The notes: a model not told the origin generated them from the letters alone. A DNA stretch of 64,000 nt from Pseudomonas sp. PD9R (GCF_019200975.1 NZ_JAHTMR010000005.1:197501-261500); one strand, 5' to 3'; shown: positions 37,343-45,147, counted from the stretch's first letter. Made by a program: numbers and translations.

Positions 37343-37361
37343 ATACTCTTGAGGTGCAGCA

Positions 37362-37985
37362 ATGAGCGATATCGTCAAACGACCCATGACACGCATTCTC
37401 CTATCCGGCAGCCTGGCTCAAAAATTTGGACGTAAATACGATCGATTACTTGAAAGTGGTACGACACGCGAGGTGTTCAGTGCATTGCAACACACGGTCG
37501 AAGGCTGGACGGATGAGATCATGCGAATGTCACGGGCGGGCATACGCTTCGCCATCTTCCGTAACCGCGTGAATGTCGGAAAGGACGAGTTCGCCCTGAG
37601 CGGAACGACCGAGATCCGCATCGTTCCGATTATAGCCGGGAGCAAAAACGGCGGCCTGCTCCAAACTGTCGTAGGGGTTGTGCTGATTGCGGTCGGGGCG
37701 GTGATGACAATCGCAAGCGGCGGCACAGCCTCGCCGCTGGCTGCCGGCCTGATCTCAATGGGCATCGCCATGACCATCGGAGGCGTCGTACAGATGCTCT
37801 CTCCTACCCCTAAAACCCCTAACCAAGAAGACCAAGCCAGCACCGAAAACAAACCCAGCTACCTCTTCAACGGCGCGTTTAACTCCACTCAGCAAGGCCT
37901 CCCCGTGCCCATCGTTTATGGCCGGATGCTGGTCGGCTCCAGTGTGGTTGCTGTCGGCACCTGGGCGGAGGTCGTTGCGGTATGA
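37362..37985 (+). CDS. Lambda gpI-like tail assembly protein
   Basis: This 207-residue protein matches the phage lambda tail assembly protein I family. It has a ubiquitin-like N-terminal half, a glycine-rich hydrophobic segment (VVGVVLIAVGAVMTIASGG, about 104-122) and the C-terminal motif GLPVPIVYGRMLVGS. In lambda it helps build the tail tip next to gpK and gpJ. Neither gpK, gpL nor gpJ is here. It is therefore a lone tail-tip gene, either left over from a prophage or kept to alter a helper phage's tail. Confidence 0.8.
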   Translation: MSDIVKRPMTRILLSGSLAQKFGRKYDRLLESGTTREVFSALQHTVEGWTDEIMRMSRAGIRFAIFRNRVNVGKDEFALSGTTEIRIVPIIAGSKNGGLLQTVVGVVLIAVGAVMTIASGGTASPLAAGLISMGIAMTIGGVVQMLSPTPKTPNQEDQASTENKPSYLFNGAFNSTQQGLPVPIVYGRMLVGSSVVAVGTWAEVVAV

Positions 37986-38047
37986 GCGAAGGCCGGCATT
38001 GATCGGCGGCCAGTGCTACATTCGCCCTTTCCCAGGAGAGAAATACC

Positions 38048-38476
38048 ATGCAAAGGATTATTGCGGCGGGGTTAATCGCACTGGCCTTGGGCGGATGCGT
38101 ATCTGCACCAATGCCGTTTTCTGAAGCGAAACCAGTTCCGGCCGATGAGGTTTATGGCTTCAACGACACAGGAGCGAAAGAGTCTGGAAGCGTAACCGTG
38201 TTCAGGGATAGCGGCTTTGTCGGATCTGGCTGCGACGTCGTGTTTTACATCGATGGCCAGCGTGCGGCAAAGATTGGCCCGGGCCAGAAGGCTACTTTCA
38301 ACCTGCCGGCTGGCGAAGTGAATCTTGGTACAGGGCTCGTCGAGTCATGGCTATGCGCGGGCGCAGCAATCAAAACAGTGGCGGCCAACGTCAAGCCCGG
38401 GAAGGAATCCATCTATCGAATCAATGGGGATATGCAAGGCTTCTACCTGGGCCCCTACGTCGACTACGGGCGTTGA
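38048..38476 (+). CDS. Small lipoprotein carried by the element
   Basis: The 142-residue product has a signal peptide ending in the lipobox LALGGC (Cys about residue 16), then a beta-rich domain (GSVTVFRDSGFVGSGCDVVF, and ATFNLPAGEVNLG) that resembles DUF2846-type lipoproteins. Phage-encoded lipoproteins next to tail-tip genes often block infection by related phages at the cell surface, as lambdoid Cor-type proteins do. That role here is inference from position. Confidence 0.72.
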   Translation: MQRIIAAGLIALALGGCVSAPMPFSEAKPVPADEVYGFNDTGAKESGSVTVFRDSGFVGSGCDVVFYIDGQRAAKIGPGQKATFNLPAGEVNLGTGLVESWLCAGAAIKTVAANVKPGKESIYRINGDMQGFYLGPYVDYGR

Positions 38477-38517
38477 ACCCGCAACATGATCGTCACCTGC
38501 CACCGTGTCGAAAACAA

Positions 38518-38545
38518 CACAGTGTGTTGAAACCTACACACTGTG
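38518..38545. terminator. Perfect inverted repeat between converging genes
   Basis: CACAGTGTGT and ACACACTGTG pair without mismatch around eight bases. It lies between the lipoprotein gene and the converging membrane-protein gene. The T-run is weak, so it may be a terminator or another structure. Confidence 0.55.
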
Positions 38546-38568
38546 GCGTTTCCCCCCAGACTACTTTC

Positions 38569-39771
38569 TCAACTTGGCTTCACCGCCTTCAACATCTCAA
38601 CCAGATTTTTGAAGTGCTCCGGATCAAGAGGACTGCTGACTGTATGAGCCTCTGTGGCCCGACCAAAATAGCTTGATGTAAGCCCCGTACGGATCGCCAC
38701 TTTGCTTTCTTCTGGTAGAAGCTCAATGAACGGCCCAATCGAAGCGAGTTCAAGCTCTGTCTGCCTGGCTCTATCAGCATTAGTACGATGCCGAGCAGAT
38801 TCACGCGCGGTATAGATTGCTGGTGACGTTATGACGATGGCGTAGAACAAGCGAATGAGTACCGATACGGCAGTATCTTGCGAAAATGGCTCATGCCAGA
38901 ACTTGTAGAATGTGGCCATCGCGAGCGCAATGCCTGTTCCAAAAATTGCCACCGTAATCCATCGCCAGAAATTTGCACTTTCACCCTCACTGGTCGCAAT
39001 GCGTTGATAGTTGCCGGTTACGCCGATATTGCCCACCACCTGTACAATCTTCGCAGCTTGTTCTTTGAATACATTTAAGTCTTCGAGAGTTTTCGAGGCA
39101 GCAATGGCCTGTATATCCAGCTCATTTTTGGCGAAATTGTGTTGAGCTTGGATTGAAGTGTCGAACGTTGCTTGTCTCTGGCTCTCGTTCAATGAAAATG
39201 ACTGATCGAGCTTTGCCACAGCCGCCGCAGACTCTCCTCTCTCTCTAGCAACGCTCTCTGAGAGGTCGTCGATTTTTGCTGCAAGAGCCTTCGTATGATC
39301 CTCTACGACATTAAGCATATTTCGAAGTGAGTCACGTTGTTCCGCTATTTGCTGTATGGATTTCGCCGCAAACTCAGACTGACTCTCAGCTAAGTAATTA
39401 GACCCTTCGCTGACTCCGCGCGGCCCTTGGATGAAAGCCCAAAAAAATGGAACTACATTTCGCTCCATAATGTTGCTGGCATTAACAATATGCTCAGGGT
39501 TTTCGTCCCCCAAGAACGACGTAAGCGCGGATACCACCGCATCTAAATGCGGCTGCATCGTATCAATGGCGGAGATGACGACAAGCTCTGGAGGCGTTTG
39601 CTGAATGAATTCATTTAATACATGCGCAATCGCAAAACACTTGTCGCGAGCAAGAGCGTATGGAGGGGTCGAAGAAACACTTTCCTGAGTCAGTTTTTTG
39701 CTTTCTTGGATCGCCAGCAAACGGAGCACCGATGAATGAATGGGGTGCTGCCGGTAAGCGTTGAGGTCCAT
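38569..39771 (-). CDS. Coiled-coil membrane protein of unknown function
   Basis: I do not recognise a family. The 400-residue product has a soluble N-terminal 140 residues, a coiled coil (about 130-225) and two membrane segments (FWRWITVAIFGTGIALAMATF, about 267; and AVSVLIRLFYAIVITSPAIY, about 300), then a cytoplasmic tail. AGGAG lies six bases before the start. It is a single-gene unit with noticeably lower GC than its neighbours, next to a recombinase: a typical position for a phage-defence or exclusion gene. No effector motif was seen. Confidence 0.7.
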   Translation of the reverse strand: MDLNAYRQHPIHSSVLRLLAIQESKKLTQESVSSTPPYALARDKCFAIAHVLNEFIQQTPPELVVISAIDTMQPHLDAVVSALTSFLGDENPEHIVNASNIMERNVVPFFWAFIQGPRGVSEGSNYLAESQSEFAAKSIQQIAEQRDSLRNMLNVVEDHTKALAAKIDDLSESVARERGESAAAVAKLDQSFSLNESQRQATFDTSIQAQHNFAKNELDIQAIAASKTLEDLNVFKEQAAKIVQVVGNIGVTGNYQRIATSEGESANFWRWITVAIFGTGIALAMATFYKFWHEPFSQDTAVSVLIRLFYAIVITSPAIYTARESARHRTNADRARQTELELASIGPFIELLPEESKVAIRTGLTSSYFGRATEAHTVSSPLDPEHFKNLVEMLKAVKPS

Positions 39772-39874
39772 CGCGGGCTCCTATTCCATATAAGGTAATG
39801 ATGCAACGCTCGGACGCTACTGGCAGTCCGAGCAGATGTCCATGTGATTCGATGAGTATGCCTGAGCTGATACG

Positions 39875-39886
39875 CGCAAATTTGCG
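39875..39886. promoter_or_regulatory. CGCAAATTTGCG palindrome
   Basis: A perfect 12-bp palindrome in the 199-base gap between the membrane-protein gene and the serine recombinase gene. It may be an operator or part of a recombination site. Confidence 0.45.
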
Positions 39887-39970
39887 TTTATTTGCCCTTT
39901 CCGCTTGATAAGTAACACTCAAAGTGCAACAGTATTAGTGAGACACCTCAACTGATACGGGACGCACATC

Positions 39971-40588
39971 ATGTTCATCCGCGCATACCTCAGAGCATCG
40001 ACCGAAGAGCAGGACGCCGGACGCGCCCGGGCATCACTCGAGCAATTCGCCACCGACCATAACAAGGTCATCGCGAGTGTTTACCTGGAGAACGCCAGCG
40101 GCGCCACCGCTGACCGGCCTGAGCTGCTGCGCCTGCTCAAAGATGCGCGTAAGGGTGACGTGCTGCTGGTTGAGTCGATAGACCGGCTCTCCCGCTTGCC
40201 GGTGGAGGACTGGCAAAAGCTCAAGGCTGCGATCGACTCCAAGGGGTTGCGCATCGTCGCGCTCGATCTGCCAACCAGTCACCAGGGAATGCAGGACACC
40301 AAGGGAGACGAGTTCACCGGGCGGATGCTGGGAGCGATCAACTCGATGTTGGTAGAAATGATGGCAGCGATTGCGCGCAAGGATTACGAGCAGCGTCGAG
40401 AGCGCCAGGCGCAGGGTATTGAGAAAGCCAAGGCTGCTGGAAAGTACCAAGGCCGACCAGTCGACGCCGATCTACATAAGCGGGTCACTGAGCTACTCAA
40501 GGCAGGCTTGGGCATACGCGCTACTGCCCGGCACGCGGACTGCTCAACGACGACGGTGCTCCGGATCAAGGAATCACTGGGTGGCTGA
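39971..40588 (+). CDS. Serine recombinase (resolvase/invertase family)
   Basis: This 205-residue protein has the resolvase fold. The catalytic serine is in YLRAST (residue 10), the conserved LLVESIDRLSRLP follows near residue 57, and a C-terminal helix-turn-helix (GIRATARHADCSTTTVLRI, about 180) binds DNA. It could resolve dimers, invert a segment or move DNA. No transposon ends or invertible segment were seen around it. Its 3' end overlaps the converging gene by 15 bases. Confidence 0.86.
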   Translation: MFIRAYLRASTEEQDAGRARASLEQFATDHNKVIASVYLENASGATADRPELLRLLKDARKGDVLLVESIDRLSRLPVEDWQKLKAAIDSKGLRIVALDLPTSHQGMQDTKGDEFTGRMLGAINSMLVEMMAAIARKDYEQRRERQAQGIEKAKAAGKYQGRPVDADLHKRVTELLKAGLGIRATARHADCSTTTVLRIKESLGG

Positions 40589-41500
40589 CTTGCCATCGGC
40601 AATCTCGCCGGAGGACCTCAGGTCTTCCCAAGCCCTCTTGAATGAACTGGTGGTGAATAGATCGGGCCGTTGTTCTTTCATGACGTTCGAGACTTGGGCG
40701 CGTACACCTGGTTTCCCCGGACTACCCAGAGGCAAGGCTTTGGGATCGTGACCAAGCCTAGAAATTTCAGCCAAGATTGCGGCCGCTTGGGCTTTCATGC
40801 GGGGTACGGGCTTTGTTGCATCGTGATCTGAGGTCGAGGGGGGAGAATCAGCTTCTCCCTGAAAGCTTTTTTGGGCTGCTTCCAATGCCTTTGCCGATGT
40901 CCATGGGATCAGCAAGTCCGATACTCGGAGCCTTCCTTTCCACGCTCCGGTGATATCCGGCTCTAGCGTCATCATCCGACCTTCCCAAACCGTCCTGCCA
41001 TCGATGTTTACCAATTGAACATCCGAAATAGGATGGAATGCCAGGTGAGGAAAAGGGGTGTCGTCGTTCTGCATCAACTCCCAAAGTACCCGCGGGGGCG
41101 CTCGCATATAACCCATGAATCGGTAATCGAGGCGAGCACGATCTCGTTGCTCAAGGCGATCGCTTAGCTCTCGTATTCGATTATGGTCCGCATTTATCGA
41201 CTGGCGTAAAGCGACCACCTCGTCTTGATCCATCCGACTGAACTCGTCGACGTTGCCAGCGGCGTTCCTTCGCAGATGAGCCTCGCTACTTGCAACCGAT
41301 TTAGTTTTGGCTTCCAACTCCATAGCCTCGTCGTGCGCTCCGTGGCTCATCAGCCACCTATCTGCTTGGTCGAAAGCCAGGCCCTCGAATGCAAAAAGAA
41401 TCGGGAGTGCACGGCTGATTCCGTGCTCAAGGATCTGGCGTGAAGAAGCGCCCCAGCGTTCCGCTAGTTCCGGGACGCTGAGAAATGTCGGCTCGATCAT
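40574..41500 (-). CDS. Helix-turn-helix protein coupled to the integrase
   Basis: The 308-residue product begins with LSVPELAERWGASSRQILEH, an excisionase/AlpA-like helix-turn-helix. A middle part (about 140-210) has beta character, and the C-terminal 70 residues end in another helical module with conserved-looking GKPGVRAQVSNVM. I do not know a family name. The start overlaps the integrase stop by four bases, so the two are translated together. A role in controlling integration or excision is likely but unproven. Confidence 0.68.
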   Translation of the reverse strand: MIEPTFLSVPELAERWGASSRQILEHGISRALPILFAFEGLAFDQADRWLMSHGAHDEAMELEAKTKSVASSEAHLRRNAAGNVDEFSRMDQDEVVALRQSINADHNRIRELSDRLEQRDRARLDYRFMGYMRAPPRVLWELMQNDDTPFPHLAFHPISDVQLVNIDGRTVWEGRMMTLEPDITGAWKGRLRVSDLLIPWTSAKALEAAQKSFQGEADSPPSTSDHDATKPVPRMKAQAAAILAEISRLGHDPKALPLGSPGKPGVRAQVSNVMKEQRPDLFTTSSFKRAWEDLRSSGEIADGKSATQ

Positions 41501-42729
41501 GCTCGCTTCCTCTCGGCCAAATTGCCGGCTGAAATCTCATCGAGATAGTTGGCGTACCATTGCATCATCGTCGTGCGCTGCGGCAGGTACTGGGCTTTGT
41601 TGTAGACGCCAGCAACGCCCGGCTTCTTGTGCGATAGCTGAGCCTCGACATGATTCTCGTCGAACCCGTTTTCATTGAGCACCGTCGACGCGATATGCCG
41701 GAAGCCGTGGCCGGTTTGCCGGCCTTCATACCCCATCCGGCGCAGCGCCATCAGAAACACGGTGTCACTCCGCGGCTTTGTGTGGTCACTGCGGCCCGGG
41801 AACAAAAGTGGATATCTGCCTGTGTACTGACGCAGCTCCTCCAGCGCCTCGATCGCTTGAGATGAAAGCGGTACCAGATGCTCAAGGCCTTTTTTACGAC
41901 CTTTGCGCTCTACGGGAATTGTCCAAACCTTCTTCGCGAAATCGAACTCCGACCACTGCGCCTCGCGCAGCTCGCTGGGCCGCACGGCGAACAGGCTTAG
42001 GAGGCGCAGGCCGAGGCGCACATCGTGAGCGTGAGGATAGGCCACGATGGCGCGTATTAGGCCCGGGAGTTCATCAGGGGAGACGTGAGCGTAGTTCTCG
42101 GCCTTGCCGGACTGTAGGTATTTTTGCAGGCCTTCAAGTGGGTTGTGAGTGGCTCGTCCAGTCACCCTGGCCAAGTCGTAGGCGTCTCTGCAGTACGAGC
42201 GAACCCGGCTCATCTGTTCAAGAATCCCTTGCAGCTCCATGCCGCGCAGAAATTCCATCCACTCAAGCGGGGTGATTTCCGCATAGGGGCGCTTACCGAA
42301 CACCGGGAAAACGTGACGCTCCAGGGCGCCAATGATTCGCTTCGCTGTGCCTGTGTCCCAGTTGGTGAGACGTGAGGCGTACCACTCCCGCGCCAGCGGC
42401 TCGAATGTTTCGCCGGCGGTGCTACTTTCGGCTTTCTTGCGGGCCTGCTTTGTGACGATTGGGTTCTTTCCGTCTGCCGCGTCGGCGCGTAGCTCGGCAG
42501 CTTTCTGTCTGGCGACCGATCCGCTTACATCGGGGTATCCGCCCAACCCAAGCCACGACCATTTTCCGTCAGGTTTCTTGTATCGAAGCTGCCAGGATTT
42601 TTGGCCATCAATTTTCACTCGGAAATAAAGGCTGTTCCCGTCGAGTTCGCGGTATTCCTTGGCGTCAGGCTCTAGCCCGGCTAAAGCCGTGTCGGAGAGA
42701 GGTCGGCGCTTTATTTCGGACCGTTTCAT
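41497..42729 (-). CDS. P4-type tyrosine integrase
   Basis: This 410-residue protein has the P4-like layout: an N-terminal arm-binding domain with DUF4102 features (GNSLYFRVKIDGQKSWQLRY), a SAM-like core-binding domain, and a catalytic domain from about residue 200. The visible catalytic residues are Arg in VRPSELR, His-x-x-Arg in HGFRH, a second His in LSHKK, and Tyr in GVYNKAQY. It lies beside the tRNA 3' end, pointing away, as is usual for this class. Confidence 0.92.
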   Translation of the reverse strand: MKRSEIKRRPLSDTALAGLEPDAKEYRELDGNSLYFRVKIDGQKSWQLRYKKPDGKWSWLGLGGYPDVSGSVARQKAAELRADAADGKNPIVTKQARKKAESSTAGETFEPLAREWYASRLTNWDTGTAKRIIGALERHVFPVFGKRPYAEITPLEWMEFLRGMELQGILEQMSRVRSYCRDAYDLARVTGRATHNPLEGLQKYLQSGKAENYAHVSPDELPGLIRAIVAYPHAHDVRLGLRLLSLFAVRPSELREAQWSEFDFAKKVWTIPVERKGRKKGLEHLVPLSSQAIEALEELRQYTGRYPLLFPGRSDHTKPRSDTVFLMALRRMGYEGRQTGHGFRHIASTVLNENGFDENHVEAQLSHKKPGVAGVYNKAQYLPQRTTMMQWYANYLDEISAGNLAERKRA

Positions 42730-42735
42730 TAGGCG

Positions 42736-42781
42736 TGTATCCCCGGTTCAATTACTTTTCGAGGATACACTGGGGGATACA
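42736..42781. promoter_or_regulatory. GGATACA repeats near the right end
   Basis: GGATACA at 42763 and 42775 (12 bases apart) and the complement TGTATCC at 42736. They repeat the arrangement at the left end. They lie just upstream of the integrase start, so integrase could also repress its own gene. Confidence 0.55.
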
Positions 42782-42788
42782 GGAAGGG

Positions 42789-42825
42789 TAGAGATAGATA
42801 GAGACGAATAGAGACAGGTAGAAAC
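42789..42825. repeat. TAGAGAY direct repeats with 10-base period
   Basis: TAGAGAT, TAGAGAC, TAGAGAC and TAGAAAC begin at 42789, 42799, 42809 and 42819: an exact 10-base period. Helically phased direct repeats between arm sites and the crossover core are typical of excisionase binding. Confidence 0.6.
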
Positions 42826-42829
42826 AAGA

Positions 42830-42850
42830 AAGCCCGCACGAGGCGGGCTT
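42830..42850 (-). terminator. Element-encoded terminator behind tRNA(Met)
   Basis: AAGCCCGC and GCGGGCTT form a perfect 8-bp stem around five bases. Read on the minus strand it lies 47 bases beyond the tRNA 3' end and is followed by a T-rich run. It would replace the original terminator now displaced to 29371. Confidence 0.8.
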
Positions 42851-42891
42851 CTTGAGGTGATTTATAGACTGCTGTAGACATCTATAAATCG

Positions 42892-42911
42892 GTACTTGGT
42901 GGCTACACAGG
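42892..42911. repeat. Right attachment site (20-bp direct repeat)
   Basis: GTACTTGGTGGCTACACAGG, identical to 29406-29425. Most of it is the acceptor stem and CCA end of tRNA(Met). Confidence 0.93.
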
Positions 42912-42973
42912 GACTTGAACCCCGGACCCCAGCATTATGAATGCTATGCTCTAACCAACTGAGCTATGTAGCC
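42897..42973 (-). tRNA. tRNA-Met (CAT), elongator type
   Basis: 77 bases including an encoded CCA. GGCTACA pairs with TGTAGCC in the acceptor stem; the anticodon loop reads TTCATAA; and the T arm contains GGTTCAAGTCC. The acceptor stem has seven matched pairs, so it is the elongator rather than the initiator form. The mobile element has used its 3' end as target, and the gene remains complete. Confidence 0.95.
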
Positions 42974-43089
42974 AAGTGGCGCGCATTATTCACCGGTAAT
43001 GCAGATGCGTCAAGCGTAAATCTAAAATATTTCTCTACACTTTCAACCGCTTATCCTCCTGACCCGAAAAAACGGGTCAGGGGAGGGCA

Positions 43090-45147
43090 TCATCTGAGCT
43101 GAAATCTGCCGGTATTGGCGCTCAAGGCCTTGCTGCCGTGGCTCAAGGTGTCTGCCGCGAGGTTCACTGCCCGTGCGCCTTCGAGCAAGCGAACTGCCGC
43201 CTGATCCACTTGCTGGATGTTGCCGCTGACTTCGTCGGCAGTGCTCGCTTGCTCGTCGACCGCCGTGGCGATCTGCGCCAGGGTATCGGTAACGCCCTGC
43301 ACGGCGCTGGCAATTTCCCCCAACCGTTCACCGAGACCGGTGACAGCATGCGCATCGGATTGTGCCTGGCCGCACGCTGCTTCCATCAGGCTGACCGCTT
43401 CATTCACCGTACTGCGCAGGCTGTCGACCGTACCGGCGATCTGCGCCGTCGAGGACTGTGTGCGTTGCGACAGGCTGCGCACTTCATCGGCCACCACCGC
43501 AAAGCCGCGCCCCTGTTCGCCCGCGCGAGCAGCCTCAATGGCAGCATTGAGTGCAAGCAGGTTGGTCTGCTCGGCGACACCGCGAATGGTGTCGACCACC
43601 AGTTGAATCTGCTGGCCTTGCTCGCTGACGCGGCCCAGCGCCGCCGCAGTGTCGTTCAAGCGCTGATTGAGCTGCTGAATACTCGCGGTCGTGCGCTGAC
43701 TGTCGCGGCTGCTGTCGGCGGCGATGCGCTGAGTGTGCTGCGCACTGCCAGAGGCTCGTACGCAGCTCTCGGAGACACCTTGGGAGGTCGCGGCCAGTTG
43801 CGTCGCGGCAGCAGCGATCTGGCTGATCTGCAATTGCTGGGCTTCGACTTCACCCAAGGCATCTGCGGAGTGATGGTTGAGGGTTTGCACCGCGTTGCTC
43901 AGTTGCAGGGTTTCGTGATCGACCCCCAACAGGCTGGCGCGCAATTGCACCACGGCGACGTTGAGGGCGGTACTGATCGCCGCCAGTTCGTCCCGGCCTT
44001 GAACCGGTACTTGCAAGCTCAGATTGCCGTCGCGCAGGGCCTCGGCCAGCAAGGTGATGCCGCTGGCACTGCGACGGATCGACGCCTGCAAACAGATGAA
44101 CAGATACAGCGCGGCCAGCAGCAGGCAGCCAAAAATGGTCGCGACGATGATGAACTGGCGTATAGCCGAATCGTGGTAGTAGTCCAGGCGCTGATCCAGC
44201 GACAGCAGCGATTGTTGGCGCAACGAGGCGAGGTCGGTAAGCAGGGCGTCCAGGCTGCGCTCGAAGTCGTCCGGCTTGAGGTTGATGCTGCCGCCGAATA
44301 CACCGTCATCCAGAACCTTCAAGCCTGCGTCGAGGCGTTTGAGGCTGTCATGGTATTGCCCGGCCCAGTTTTGCAGGGCGCTGGGTAACCGCGCTTCGAG
44401 CAAGCCGGCGGTTTTCACAAGCTGCTCTCTGGCGTCGCCGATACGGCTGCGCAAGTCGCGCAATTGCAGGCGGCTTTGCAGGGTGAATTGCCCGGACACC
44501 ACCGAAGCCTGACCGACGCTGGCCAAGCGGCCCACGCGCTCGATAAGGTCGGGTGCATGTTGAGTGGAAATCTGCGTCAGTAGATAAGTCTCAAGCCATG
44601 GCGCGAGGGTCAGGCGATTGTCCATGGCGATCTGTTCGCGCAGAGCCTGCAAAGCGCTCAACGCGTTGGTAAAGCGATCGTAGCCGTCTGGCCACCAGCC
44701 AACGCTGCTCAGGCTCTTCGAGTCGAGCCCATTGAGGGCGGTTTGCAGTGCTTGAAAGCGCGCGAGGGTTTCACCTTCGGCGTCCTCTTTTTGCAGGGCG
44801 CTATTCAGGTCCGAGGCGGCCTGGGCGACGGCAGGCTGAACCGCGTCGAATGCGGCCATGGCGGCCAAAGTCGCCGGTGTCGGCTGGCGATTGGTTTCGG
44901 TCGCGCGCCAGCGAGCCGCGCGATCACGCTGGGCTGCAAGCAGGTTATCAAGAGCATCCAGCGCGAGCAGTTGACGAACCCCGGCACGTTCGCCGGAGAT
45001 CAGGTTCAATTTGTCGCGATACTCCTGGCCGATCATCAATAGACTGCCGGCCAGTGGCAGGATAAACAGCAGAAACAGCAGCTGAAATTTACGTGCGAAG
45101 CCAAAACGCCCCAGCAGCCCGATCCCCGGTGATAAAAAAGCCTGCAT
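43090..45147 (-). CDS. Transmembrane methyl-accepting chemotaxis protein
   Basis: The 685-residue receptor has a first membrane helix (about 22-40), a periplasmic helical sensor of about 300 residues, a second helix (VATIFGCLLLAALYLFICLQ, about 345), a HAMP region, and a signalling domain with tip [21 protein letters not shown] start at MQAFLSPG, where AAGGAG is well placed; the open frame upstream to 45582 is not family-like. The periplasmic part has a NIT-like helical look, but the ligand is unknown. Confidence 0.88.
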   Translation of the reverse strand: MQAFLSPGIGLLGRFGFARKFQLLFLLFILPLAGSLLMIGQEYRDKLNLISGERAGVRQLLALDALDNLLAAQRDRAARWRATETNRQPTPATLAAMAAFDAVQPAVAQAASDLNSALQKEDAEGETLARFQALQTALNGLDSKSLSSVGWWPDGYDRFTNALSALQALREQIAMDNRLTLAPWLETYLLTQISTQHAPDLIERVGRLASVGQASVVSGQFTLQSRLQLRDLRSRIGDAREQLVKTAGLLEARLPSALQNWAGQYHDSLKRLDAGLKVLDDGVFGGSINLKPDDFERSLDALLTDLASLRQQSLLSLDQRLDYYHDSAIRQFIIVATIFGCLLLAALYLFICLQASIRRSASGITLLAEALRDGNLSLQVPVQGRDELAAISTALNVAVVQLRASLLGVDHETLQLSNAVQTLNHHSADALGEVEAQQLQISQIAAAATQLAATSQGVSESCVRASGSAQHTQRIAADSSRDSQRTTASIQQLNQRLNDTAAALGRVSEQGQQIQLVVDTIRGVAEQTNLLALNAAIEAARAGEQGRGFAVVADEVRSLSQRTQSSTAQIAGTVDSLRSTVNEAVSLMEAACGQAQSDAHAVTGLGERLGEIASAVQGVTDTLAQIATAVDEQASTADEVSGNIQQVDQAAVRLLEGARAVNLAADTLSHGSKALSANTGRFQLR

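Larger units (their letters stand above)
29406..42911. mobile_element. Integrated element at tRNA(Met); satellite-like or decayed prophage
   Basis: The bounds are two copies of the 20-bp sequence GTACTTGGTGGCTACACAGG, the right one being the 3' end of a complete tRNA(Met) gene. A tyrosine integrase gene lies beside the tRNA and an AlpA-like gene at the far end. Cargo includes DUF2280 and DUF5681 proteins, a tail assembly protein, a lipoprotein, a serine recombinase and many unknown small genes. No capsid, portal, large terminase, lysis or full tail set was found. At 13.5 kb it has the size of a phage satellite. Confidence 0.88.

Noticed and set aside
42789..42825. CRISPR array
   Set aside because: Four 7-base repeats with a 10-base period are far too short for CRISPR repeats and spacers; no cas genes are present in the window.
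29406..42911. Intact prophage
   Set aside because: No capsid, portal, large terminase, lysis or complete tail genes were found in 13.5 kb.
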